Source: Bacillota bacterium (GTDB taxonomy: Bacteria; Bacillota; Clostridia; Oscillospirales; Acutalibacteraceae). From it: 64,000 nt of DNA. The notes below the pieces were generated by a model that did not search any database, was not told where the DNA came from, and worked only from the letters and a program-made list of their open reading frames with translations. Location: NCBI GenBank assembly GCA_023412715.1, contig JAEZCC010000002.1:1-64000 (forward strand), written 5' to 3'. The stretch's first letter is position 1. Each line of letters opens with the position of its first letter. The position numbers were made by a program, and so were the translations under genes. Of the stretch, positions 1 through 7,893 are shown piece by piece.

Positions 1-124
1 CCAGCGGCGTGGAGCCCGTCGCAAGGCCAAGCACGCTGCGCGGGAACAGGATCACCTGCGCCGAGACGATGTTCGCCGCCTTGCGGCTCATGCCGTCATA
101 ATCTTTCGCTTCCAGAATTTTCAT
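1..124 (-). CDS. nagB: Glucosamine-6-phosphate deaminase, N-terminal part (cut by window edge)
   Basis: The first 41 codons are present, starting MKILEAKDYDGMSRKAA and reaching the ATGSTP loop that opens the sugar-phosphate isomerase fold of NagB. The enzyme converts glucosamine-6-phosphate to fructose-6-phosphate and ammonia in the cytoplasm. A purine-rich GGAAGAGAAG ribosome site precedes the ATG. It lies downstream of the response-regulator gene in the same direction, so it may be the distal gene of the chitobiose uptake cluster; GlcNAc-6-phosphate made by the upstream phosphorylase and mutase would need NagA and then NagB. The rest of the gene, and any nagA, lie outside the window. A related 6-phosphogluconolactonase-fold protein is the only alternative; the N-terminus fits NagB better. 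Confidence 0.85.
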   Translation of the reverse strand, partial: MKILEAKDYDGMSRKAANIVSAQVILFPRSVLGLATGSTPL

Positions 125-299
125 GTCTTCTCTTCCTTTCAAGCTTTTGATCCGTTTTCCCTTTCCCTGCCCCGGAGCGGCGGACGGGCCGGAACCGCCC
201 GTAAAAAGGCCGCGGAGAACCGGGCCTGCCTCCGTTTTGCCCGGCGGCAGGCCGAAACCCGCAATGTTCCGGCAGGGGAAAGCCCCCGCCCTTTATCTG

Positions 300-1067
300 T
301 TATCTGTCGTGCGCCGCGTTGCGGTACTCGATGGGAGAAACCTTCATGGCCTTTTTGAACAGGCGCGAAAAATGGGTCACGTCGTTGAACCCCAGCATCT
401 CGGAAATCTCGTGGATTTTGAGCGAGGGGTCCTCGAGCAGCACTTTTGCCTTTTCGATCCGGGTGCGGTTGAGCAGATCACAGAAGCTTTCCCCGGTGAC
501 CCGGTTCAGCAGCTTGCTCAGGTACCACTGGCTGACGTACGTCTTTTCCGCAAGCTCCGTCAGCGTCAGCTTCTCGGCGTAATGGACCTTGATGTATTCG
601 AGGGCGCTGCGGACAATCAGGCTGTTCGCCTGGTTCATCTCCTGCTTTTCGGCCTCGTTTTCCTGCGGGGCCTCGCCATCCGAGGGCTTATGCTTCTGCA
701 GGTTTTCCGTCATGGTGCGGAGCGCTTCCTCAAGCTCGCCCATCTTTGAGGGCTTCAGCAGAAAGCGGGTCACGCCGAGATTGATGGCCCGTTTCGCATA
801 TTCAAAATCCCGGTAGCCCGTCAGGACCGTAATCTGCATCTCCGGGAATTCCCCTCTGAGGCCGGCCAGCATGGTCAGGCCGTCGAGGTTCGGCATCTTG
901 ATGTCGGTGAAAAGGATGTCGGGCCTGTGCTCGCGGATCGCCAAGGCCCCGGACTTCGCGTCCGACGCCGCGGCGACGACCCCGCAGCCGAATTTGGCCC
1001 AGTCGATGACCTTTTTCAGCCCTTCCACAATAATGTCTTCGTCGTCGATCAAAACAACCTTGTACAT
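300..1067 (-). CDS. AraC-family two-component response regulator (YesN type)
   Basis: A 255-residue protein with an N-terminal CheY-like receiver (acidic D8/D9, phospho-acceptor D55, T83, K105) and a C-terminal AraC-type double helix-turn-helix (about residues 150-250). This is the YesN layout. It is the natural partner of the YesM-like kinase in the same cluster (4586-6328), from which it is separated only by the binding protein and two permeases it probably controls. The ATG at 1067 has a CGGAGG ribosome site. The linker between domains (about 125-148) is rich in Glu, Gln and Lys. Inferred role: activator of the sugar ABC transporter in response to the extracellular saccharide sensed by the kinase. 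Confidence 0.93.
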   Translation of the reverse strand: MYKVVLIDDEDIIVEGLKKVIDWAKFGCGVVAAASDAKSGALAIREHRPDILFTDIKMPNLDGLTMLAGLRGEFPEMQITVLTGYRDFEYAKRAINLGVTRFLLKPSKMGELEEALRTMTENLQKHKPSDGEAPQENEAEKQEMNQANSLIVRSALEYIKVHYAEKLTLTELAEKTYVSQWYLSKLLNRVTGESFCDLLNRTRIEKAKVLLEDPSLKIHEISEMLGFNDVTHFSRLFKKAMKVSPIEYRNAAHDR

Positions 1068-1131
1068 GCCAAGCCTCCGAAAAAAATCGCTGCTGCGGCC
1101 CGCCCGCGGGGCCGCGCCTTTTCTGCGCGCC

Positions 1132-2028
1132 TCAGCCCTTGATGGCGCCCACCGTAAGGCCCTTGATGATGTTTTTCTGCAGGAAGATGTAAACGACCAG
1201 AACGGGGACCACGACCAGAACGACGGCCGCCGCCATCAGCCCGTAGTTCACGCCGGCAATCGAGGTGATCTCGCTCAGCAGGCGGGTAATGGTGAAGGTG
1301 TCCTTGTAGCGCAGGAAAAACATCTGGGTGAACAGGTCGTTGTAAGACCACAGGAACGTAAAAATCGCCACCGTCGCGAACGCCGGCCTGACGACGGGGA
1401 CAATCACCTTGAAGAAAATCTGGAAGACGCTGCACCCCTCGAGGTACGCCGCCTCTTCCAGGTCGACCGGCAGCCCGCGGATAAAGCCCATCAGCACGAT
1501 GATAGCGAACGAAAGGTTGCCCGCAATCTGCGGCAGAATCACGCTCAGCTGCGAAAGGGAGATATTGTCCGTATTGACGATGTGCCAGCTGAACATCATG
1601 CGGAAGACTGGGATGATCGTCGAGAAGACCGGGAACATCATGCTCGCAATGACGAGCGAATGCAGGACCTGCCTGCCGCGGAAGCGGTAGCGCGCCATGC
1701 CGTAGGCGGCGAAGCCCGCAAGCAGAATGACCGCCAGGGTCACGATTACGGAGATGATGATGCTGTTCTTATAGGCGCCCCAGATGTCGACGCGGTTGAA
1801 GGCCGTTTTATAGTTGTCCAGCGTGAAGCTTTCGCCCATGGGGATGGAAAAGGAGTCGGAACGGATCTCTCCTTTCAGCCTGAAAGAGTTCTGAATGACC
1901 CAGACGAAGGGGTAAATCGTCGTCAGCGCCCAGATGGACAGAAGAATGTAAGTGATGATATTTCCAAGGGCGGATTCCCGGCGCGGCCGGCGCGCCTTGC
2001 CCGTTTCCGCCGTAACTGCTGTTGTCAT
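1132..2028 (-). CDS. Sugar ABC transporter permease (MalG/AraQ type)
   Basis: A 298-residue inner-membrane protein of the CUT1 carbohydrate permease family. It has six hydrophobic segments and the EAA loop (GLPVDLEEAAYLEGCS, then PVVRPAF) that docks onto the ATPase. The start is the ATG at 2028, at the beginning of MTTAVTAETG with an AAAGGA site upstream; a reading-frame extension farther upstream overlaps the preceding gene and is low-complexity, so I exclude it. With the permease at 2165-3061 it forms the channel for the substrate bound by the lipoprotein at 3146-4480. No ATPase gene is in the cluster, so a shared MsmK/MsiK-type ATPase encoded elsewhere is expected, as is common for CUT1 systems in Gram-positive bacteria. 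Confidence 0.93.
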   Translation of the reverse strand: MTTAVTAETGKARRPRRESALGNIITYILLSIWALTTIYPFVWVIQNSFRLKGEIRSDSFSIPMGESFTLDNYKTAFNRVDIWGAYKNSIIISVIVTLAVILLAGFAAYGMARYRFRGRQVLHSLVIASMMFPVFSTIIPVFRMMFSWHIVNTDNISLSQLSVILPQIAGNLSFAIIVLMGFIRGLPVDLEEAAYLEGCSVFQIFFKVIVPVVRPAFATVAIFTFLWSYNDLFTQMFFLRYKDTFTITRLLSEITSIAGVNYGLMAAAVVLVVVPVLVVYIFLQKNIIKGLTVGAIKG

Positions 2029-2164
2029 ACCGTGACCAATCCTTTCGAGACGCCCGGAAACGCCCTCTCGGGGTCTGTTCCTCCGGCGAATGGAATTGCT
2101 GCTGCCCTGCATGCCGGCCCGCGCGGCCCGGCGTCGGCCGGGGCCTGTGCGGCGCTTCTCATGC

Positions 2165-3061
2165 TCAGTACTCTTTCTCTTTGAAGACCTTGTTCGTAAT
2201 CTGCGAGATGACCACGCCGAGCACCACAATCACAATGGCGATGGTGGAGCCGTAGTCCACGTCCCCCATGGTAAACGTCTGGTTGTACATGTAAGTGCCC
2301 GTCAGCCAGGACTTGTTCATCGGCATGCCGTCGCCCATCATGACGTAAGGCAGGTCGAAGATTTTCAGCGCGCCCGTAATGGCGAGGATAAGGCAGGTGC
2401 ACAGCACGTTGTGCAGAAGCGGCAGCGTCAGGTAGCGCACGCGCTGCCACCGGTTGGCCCCGTCGATTTCCGCCGCCTCGTAGAGCTCCGGCGAAATATT
2501 GTTCAGGCCCGTGGCGAGAATGACAAAATAGAAGCCGACGTACTGCCACATGACCGGCAGGGCCATGGTGAAGAAATAATGCGTCTCGTCCTTCCAGTCT
2601 ATCATATCGGTCGCGCCGAAGAACTGCAGCAGCTGGTTCACCATGCCGCCGTCGTATAAAAATATCAGGTTGAACAAAAGGCCCAGCGCCGTCGCCGAAA
2701 TCACGATGGGGAAAAAGTAGACCGTGCGGAAAAACTGCGTCCCCACCCGGATATTGTCGACCAGCAGCGCCAGCACCAGCGCGATGCCAACCTGAAAAAT
2801 AATCGTCAACACCATAAACAGCAGGGTGTTTTCCACCGCTGTCGCCATAACGGGATCCTGGAACAGCTTTTGGTAGTTGCCGTACCACGGGGAATTCCAC
2901 CCGCTCGACGCCGTCCCGAGCCCGTCGATATTGCAGAAGCTGTTGTAAACGTTCATCACGAAAGGATAATACAGAAAAAGCCCCATAAACGCAAACGCAG
3001 GGACAAGAAAAGCGAAGAGCGGCGATTTCTTCTTATAAATCATCGAATCCATTTCTACCAT
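2165..3061 (-). CDS. Sugar ABC transporter permease (MalF/UgpA type)
   Basis: A 298-residue CUT1 permease with about six membrane spans and the EAA motif (ISPELYEAAEIDGAN). It begins at the ATG at 3061, although a second ATG nine bases on (MDSMIYKKK) is possible because the ribosome site is weak (AGAGAAAG). It is the first permease after the binding-protein gene and is separated from it by a terminator-like hairpin at 3074-3112, which would lower permease expression relative to the binding protein. It pairs with the 1132-2028 permease. Substrate inferred from context: N,N'-diacetylchitobiose or a related GlcNAc saccharide. Confidence 0.93.
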   Translation of the reverse strand: MVEMDSMIYKKKSPLFAFLVPAFAFMGLFLYYPFVMNVYNSFCNIDGLGTASSGWNSPWYGNYQKLFQDPVMATAVENTLLFMVLTIIFQVGIALVLALLVDNIRVGTQFFRTVYFFPIVISATALGLLFNLIFLYDGGMVNQLLQFFGATDMIDWKDETHYFFTMALPVMWQYVGFYFVILATGLNNISPELYEAAEIDGANRWQRVRYLTLPLLHNVLCTCLILAITGALKIFDLPYVMMGDGMPMNKSWLTGTYMYNQTFTMGDVDYGSTIAIVIVVLGVVISQITNKVFKEKEY

Positions 3062-3073
3062 CGCTTTCTCTTA

Positions 3074-3112
3074 GAAAAACCGGAGAGATGACACTTCACT
3101 CTCCGGTTTTTC
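3074..3112 (-). terminator. Partial terminator between binding-protein and permease genes
   Basis: A 14-bp perfect inverted repeat (GAAAAACCGGAGAG and its complement) around an 11-base loop, with the T-run in the 3' arm when read on the minus strand. It sits just after the stop of the sugar-binding lipoprotein. Such hairpins usually let some polymerase through and protect the upstream message, giving excess binding protein over permeases. Confidence 0.8.
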
Positions 3113-3145
3113 AGCGAAAAATCTGCTAAACCACAGTAAGGGGAA

Positions 3146-4480
3146 TCAGCCTTTGGTCGTAAGAGCCGTGTCGACGACCTTGGCGGCGTCTTTCTTGCCG
3201 CTCACAATGTTCTTGATGTCCGCAAACATGGCGGTGCGGGCCTGCTGGCCGAGGTTATCCTGCGCGGCCGCAGCGATGCCCGTCTGGCCCTTGGCCATTG
3301 CGACTGCCGCAAGCGTGAGGGAATCCGCTCCGTCCGGGGCGGTCGTGCCGTTCTTCAGAGCCGTGACGGCCGTCGCGCCGAACTTCGAGACGACCTTGTC
3401 CGTCGTCATGGCCTCGACAAAGTCCACGCACGCCTTCTGCTTGGACGAGTCGTCCCAGGCCTTCTTGGTGATGTAATAGCCCATCGAAATGCCGCCGACG
3501 ATGTCGGTCGCTTTCCTCTGGTTCTGGGCGGGGACGTATGTAACGGTAAAGTCGTTGATATCTTTCGCGTTCTCGGTGAACCAGCCGAGCTTCCACGAGC
3601 CGTCGATGGCGAACGCCGCCTTGTTGTCGGCCATGAGCTGGAAGGTTTCGGCGTCGGTTGCGGTCAGCGTGTTCTTCGGGAAGTAGCCCTTCTGGTACAG
3701 GGTCTTGATGTCGTTCAGCCCGGCGACCCACGCCTTGCCCTCTTCATCCGTCGAAGAAGCCGGCAGCTTCGCGTGCGCGGTGACCGTGTCGTGGTTAAAG
3801 ATGGTGTATTCGAACCAGTAGTGCGGAACTTCCTGCAGAGAGCAGGCGATGGGTGTGTAGCCCTTGCCCTTGACGGCTTCGCAGTCCTTCAGGAACTGAT
3901 CCCACGTCGTGGTGGCGTCCGGAACCTGAACGCCCGCCGCGGACAGGACCTTCTTGTTGACGTAGAGGGCTTCCCAGTAGCCGTTGACCGGCACGGAGTA
4001 ATTCTTGCCGTCGGCCGGCGAAGCGCCCAGAAGCTCGTCTTTCATGTTGCTGGCATAATCCGGGTAAACCTTGCGGATGTCTTCGATGCTGACGACCTTG
4101 CCGCCCTGCACAATCTTGTTGGAATCGACGCCGTTGAAGTAGAACAGGACGTCCGGTTCCGCGCCGGTTTCAAAGTCCGCCATGATCTTGGCCTTCCACT
4201 CTTCGTTGGAAGTGCCGGAAGCGTCCTTGACCGTGTTGCCCGTGGCGGTCTCGTAGTCCTTGATTGCAGCCTCATAGTTCGCGCGGTTGCCGTCGTCGCC
4301 GCCGTAAGACGTAACGACGGTGATCTCGACCGGTTTCGCAGCCTCTGACGCCGCCTGCGAAGAAGCGGCCTCCGACGCCGGAGCCTGAGAGGACGCCGCC
4401 TGCGACGTGCCCTGGCAGCCGAACAACGCGCCGCTGAGCGCCATTGCCAGCACAAAAGCTGCCGCCTTTTTCATTTTCAT
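3146..4480 (-). CDS. Extracellular sugar-binding lipoprotein of an ABC transporter
   Basis: A 444-residue family-1 solute-binding protein. The signal peptide ends in the lipobox LFGC with the lipidated Cys at residue 22, followed by an Ala/Ser/Gln-rich spacer (about 23-50) that tethers the domain outside the membrane. The mature domain starts VEITVVTSYGGDDGNR and keeps the extended family-1 pattern (ADFETGAEPDV). The ATG at 4480 has an AGGGAGG site. It is the substrate receptor for the two following permeases. The gene neighbours (chitobiose phosphorylase, phosphohexomutase, nagB) suggest a GlcNAc disaccharide as ligand, an inference not visible in the protein itself. Confidence 0.94.
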   Translation of the reverse strand: MKMKKAAAFVLAMALSGALFGCQGTSQAASSQAPASEAASSQAASEAAKPVEITVVTSYGGDDGNRANYEAAIKDYETATGNTVKDASGTSNEEWKAKIMADFETGAEPDVLFYFNGVDSNKIVQGGKVVSIEDIRKVYPDYASNMKDELLGASPADGKNYSVPVNGYWEALYVNKKVLSAAGVQVPDATTTWDQFLKDCEAVKGKGYTPIACSLQEVPHYWFEYTIFNHDTVTAHAKLPASSTDEEGKAWVAGLNDIKTLYQKGYFPKNTLTATDAETFQLMADNKAAFAIDGSWKLGWFTENAKDINDFTVTYVPAQNQRKATDIVGGISMGYYITKKAWDDSSKQKACVDFVEAMTTDKVVSKFGATAVTALKNGTTAPDGADSLTLAAVAMAKGQTGIAAAAQDNLGQQARTAMFADIKNIVSGKKDAAKVVDTALTTKG

Positions 4481-4585
4481 AATTTTGCCTCCCTAAGTTT
4501 TAGAATATCAGGAAAGGATTCTGTGTATTTATATTACTCTTCCGCGCTGGAAATAATAATGAATAGTTTTGTGATTTCTTGTATA

Positions 4586-6328
4586 TTATTGCTTGTTTTG
4601 TACAATAGCGATAACAATTCGCGCCACGGTATGGTTTTTGCTGTTCATAATAATAGTAAGTCCGCTGCTTTTGCCAAAAAGGATCTTAAGCCTCTGGTTC
4701 ACGTTGCGGATGCCCAGGCTGCCGGAGCTTTCTTTTTCGGCGTCGTAGTCGTCGGAAAGGAGCAGCCGCACGCGCTCCTGGTCCTCCGCCGTCATGGGCC
4801 CGTCGTTTTCCACCTCCAGCACCAGGCTGTCTTCCTCCCGGAAGGCCCGCAGCTCGACCGCGCCCTTCTGGTGCGCCTGGATTCCGTGTTCCACGGCGTT
4901 CTCAATCACCGGCTGCAGAATCAGGCGCGGAACGTAAACGTCGACCAGCGCCGGGTCAATCTTCTTCGTAACCGACAGCCGCTTGCCGAACCGCTCGGAG
5001 ATGATGTAGAGGTACGCGTCCACGTACATCAGCTCTTCCGAAAGGTGGACCATCGGCCTTCCGCTGCGGTCCACGGCCGCGTTCAGCATGGTGGAAAGCG
5101 CCTCTATCATGCGCGAGACCTTCACGTTGTCCGCAAGCCGCGCCTCCCAGTTGATAATCTCGAGCGTGTTGTTCAGAAAATGCGGGTTGATCTGCAGCTG
5201 CAGGGCCATGATGCGCGCGTCGCGCAGCGCAAGCTCTTCCTTGTAAATCCTTTCGAACTGGTATTTCAATTTATACGACATGCTGTTGAACGAATTGGCA
5301 AGCTGCTGGAATTCCGTGCTGGCGAACCGGTCTTCCACCTGGACGCCGAAATCGCCCCCCTCAATGCGGCTGGCCTGCCGGATGAGCCGCCGGATGGGCA
5401 CCGACACGTTGCGCGTGAAAAACCAGACCGCCACGCCGAGCAGCGGCACAATAAGCGCAAGGATTGCGAGAAGCGTGATCCGGAAGCCCGAAAGCTCCCT
5501 TGCGAGCGGCGCGCTGTTCACGCGGATGACATAGGAAAGCTGAAAGTCCTGCATGCGGCTGGAGCCGTAGACATAGGTCCCGCTGCGCGCGTTTCTATAA
5601 AAAAGGCCACTCTGCGAGGGGTCGACGGAAGAATCCTTCTGCAGGTCGGAGCCGCTGAGAACGACCTTCGTGGAATTGATCCACACGGTCGTGTCCGTCG
5701 CCCACGCCACGTTCTTGATGTTGCCGAACACCGTCTCAAGGTTCAGCTGCATGACGAGCACCGCGTAGGTGTTGTAATTGCTGTCGAGGATATTACGCAC
5801 CATGTAGACGCTGCCGTCCACGTTCAGAAAGCCGATGCCCGTCCCCAGCGTCTGCGAGAGCTTGCGGACCGTACCGTGGACGCTGTTGAGGTATTTCATC
5901 ACGCCGGAATACGTCTCGCTGTAGGTGAAATACACGTTGTCCGGCTCGCGGGTGAAATACAGCATGGTCAGAAGGAACCTGTCGTCGTATTTGTACTCCT
6001 TCATCAGAAAGTTCCTGACGCCGCCGTACAGCGCGGTGCCGTCGCCCGTCTGAAGATAGGAAAGATAGGCGGACTGCACCGTGCCGTTGTAAGAGGCGTA
6101 GCGCGAGGCCGAAATGGCCGAGTTCAACTGGTTGAGGGCGTTCTTGACCGAATTTTCCGCTGAGGAGGTGACGGTGTCCGCAATCCGGCTGTTGATGCTG
6201 TTGTTGATGTAATAGCCGACCTCCCAGCCGAGAAGGCCCACCGGAAGGATCCAGCACGCCAGGATAATGGAGATCAGCTCCCATTTGAGAGAAATCTTCC
6301 TGCCACGCAGGGCGGTCTTCTTTTTCAT
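4586..6328 (-). CDS. YesM/LytS-type sensor histidine kinase
   Basis: A 580-residue membrane kinase. One membrane segment near residues 16-38, a large extracellular sensor domain, a second segment (ITLLAILALIVPLLGVAVWFF), a HAMP linker, then the His_kinase domain of the YesM family with phospho-acceptor H383 in LQINPHFLN, and an ATPase domain with N-box (QPVIENAVEHGI) and G-box (GSLGIRNVNQR). The start is the ATG at 6328 because AAGAGG lies six bases ahead of it; longer versions would start without a ribosome site and lack a plausible membrane topology. It has its own promoter and likely phosphorylates the AraC-type regulator at 300-1067. Confidence 0.93.
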   Translation of the reverse strand: MKKKTALRGRKISLKWELISIILACWILPVGLLGWEVGYYINNSINSRIADTVTSSAENSVKNALNQLNSAISASRYASYNGTVQSAYLSYLQTGDGTALYGGVRNFLMKEYKYDDRFLLTMLYFTREPDNVYFTYSETYSGVMKYLNSVHGTVRKLSQTLGTGIGFLNVDGSVYMVRNILDSNYNTYAVLVMQLNLETVFGNIKNVAWATDTTVWINSTKVVLSGSDLQKDSSVDPSQSGLFYRNARSGTYVYGSSRMQDFQLSYVIRVNSAPLARELSGFRITLLAILALIVPLLGVAVWFFTRNVSVPIRRLIRQASRIEGGDFGVQVEDRFASTEFQQLANSFNSMSYKLKYQFERIYKEELALRDARIMALQLQINPHFLNNTLEIINWEARLADNVKVSRMIEALSTMLNAAVDRSGRPMVHLSEELMYVDAYLYIISERFGKRLSVTKKIDPALVDVYVPRLILQPVIENAVEHGIQAHQKGAVELRAFREEDSLVLEVENDGPMTAEDQERVRLLLSDDYDAEKESSGSLGIRNVNQRLKILFGKSSGLTIIMNSKNHTVARIVIAIVQNKQ

Positions 6329-6389
6329 ACCCATCCTCTTTTCCGGGTGCGGCCGGCCCGGGCCCTTTGGGATTTGCTGCCATAACAGC

Positions 6390-6418
6390 ATCATAGCACG
6401 GAAAACGGATTTGGTAAA
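6390..6418 (-). promoter_or_regulatory. Sigma-70-type promoter of the sensor-kinase gene
   Basis: On the minus strand, TTTACC (-35) and TATGAT (-10) are separated by 17 bp, about 60 bp ahead of the kinase start and just after the terminator of the mutase gene. It would drive the kinase and possibly the genes after it. Confidence 0.6.
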
Positions 6419-6424
6419 TGCATA

Positions 6425-6459
6425 CGGAAAAGGCAGCTGGGCCACAGCTGCCTTTTCCG
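6425..6459 (-). terminator. Hairpin terminator after the phosphohexomutase gene
   Basis: A perfect 15-bp inverted repeat (CGGAAAAGGCAGCTG and its complement) with a 5-base loop. Read on the minus strand the 3' arm contains CCTTTTCCG, so the U-run is inside the stem. It separates the phosphorylase-mutase transcript from the kinase promoter. Confidence 0.7.
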
Positions 6460-6477
6460 GGTTTTAGGAGGAAGGTT

Positions 6478-7893
6478 CTATTCAAGAGAAAGGAAGTTGG
6501 CTAAAATATCACTGATGCGCTGCGCCTCGGCAAGCGAGGGCATTTCACAGAAAATGCGCAGCAGCGGCTCGGTGCCGGAAAAGCGGGCGATGACCCAGCC
6601 CTTGTTTTTGAAATACACCTTGCAGCCGTCCATATAGCTGACCCGCCCGATTTCGCAGGGGAACTCCGGCAGAAGTTTGTCCCGCAGCAGAACGCCCGTC
6701 ACGCGCTCCTTCGTCTGCTGCGAAAAACGGTAGTCGGCCTCGCTCATTTCATAGCTCCCGTAGCGCGCCGTGATTTCGTCGTAGATTTCGGAGAGCCTGC
6801 GCCCGGTCACCGCCATCATCTCGACCAGCAGCGAGCCGGCGTAGATGCCGTCCTTGCCCTGGATGTGGCCGCGCACGGTCAGGCCGCCAGACGACTCGCC
6901 GCCGATAATGGCGTTCGTCTCGGCCATTTTGGAAGAGATGTATTTGAACCCGACGGGCACCTCGTAGCAGGTCTCGCCGAAGTCCTCCGCAATGCGGTCA
7001 AGCAGGTGCGTCGTGGCGAGGTTCCGCACCGCGGCGCCCCGCCAGCCCTTGTATTTCATGAGGTAATAGTACAGCAGCACGAGGATCTTGTTCGGGTGCA
7101 GAAAATTGCCCCGGTCGTCAATCACGCCGAGGCGGTCGGCGTCGCCGTCCGTGGCGATGCCGAGGTCGCAGCGGTGCTCTTCCACATAGCTGACAAGGCT
7201 CGCGAGCGTCTTGCTGTTCGGCGCCGGCAGCCGCCCCCCGAACAGCACGTCGTGCCGCTCGTGGATGACGTCCACGTCGCACCGCGCCGTCAGCAAAATA
7301 GTCTGCAGCGCGGTTCGGCTGACGCCGTACATGGGGTCGAGCACGATCTTGAGCCGGGACTTGCGGATGGCCTCCATGTCGATGGACCGGATGATACTGT
7401 CGATGTACTGGTTCATGGGGTCGATGTACTCGACGGCGCCGGACTGTATCGCCTCTTCGAACGGGACGGCGGCGACCTCGGACGGGTCCGTCTTCCGGAT
7501 GTATTCCTCAATCTCGCTGGTCAGCAGTTCGTCCGCGTCGCGGCCGCCCTCCATGAACAGCTTGATGCCGTTGTAAATAGCCGGGTTGTGGCTCGCCGTC
7601 ACCGTCATGCCGTACGGAAGGCCGTACTGCTGAACGGCGAACATGATGAGCGGCGTCGGAGATTCCCGCTTGATGACGCGGCAGTGGATCCCCTGCGCGG
7701 CCATAACCTCGGCGGCCCAGCGGGCCGCCTGATCAGAAAGGAAGCGCCGGTCGTAGCCGATGACGAACCCCTTGCCGCACTTGTTTTCGTCTTTCATCTT
7801 CCTGGCGAGCGCCGTCGTCAGCAGCTGGACGTTCGCCTTGGTGAAGTCGTCGCCGATGATGGCCCTCCAGCCGCCTGTTCCGAATTTTATCAT
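6478..7893 (-). CDS. Phosphoglucomutase/phosphoacetylglucosamine mutase family enzyme
   Basis: A 471-residue alpha-D-phosphohexomutase. Visible motifs are the phosphoserine loop TASHNP (S101), the metal loop DGDADR, the sugar-binding loop GGESSGG and the C-terminal phosphate clamp RFSGTEP. It starts at the ATG at 7893, which overlaps the TGA of the chitobiose phosphorylase gene by four bases, so the two are translationally coupled. Inferred role: convert GlcNAc-1-phosphate released by the phosphorylase to GlcNAc-6-phosphate, although glucose-1-phosphate cannot be excluded from sequence. A reading-frame extension upstream of 7893 lies inside the phosphorylase gene and is not part of this protein. 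Confidence 0.92.
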   Translation of the reverse strand: MIKFGTGGWRAIIGDDFTKANVQLLTTALARKMKDENKCGKGFVIGYDRRFLSDQAARWAAEVMAAQGIHCRVIKRESPTPLIMFAVQQYGLPYGMTVTASHNPAIYNGIKLFMEGGRDADELLTSEIEEYIRKTDPSEVAAVPFEEAIQSGAVEYIDPMNQYIDSIIRSIDMEAIRKSRLKIVLDPMYGVSRTALQTILLTARCDVDVIHERHDVLFGGRLPAPNSKTLASLVSYVEEHRCDLGIATDGDADRLGVIDDRGNFLHPNKILVLLYYYLMKYKGWRGAAVRNLATTHLLDRIAEDFGETCYEVPVGFKYISSKMAETNAIIGGESSGGLTVRGHIQGKDGIYAGSLLVEMMAVTGRRLSEIYDEITARYGSYEMSEADYRFSQQTKERVTGVLLRDKLLPEFPCEIGRVSYMDGCKVYFKNKGWVIARFSGTEPLLRIFCEMPSLAEAQRISDILANFLSLE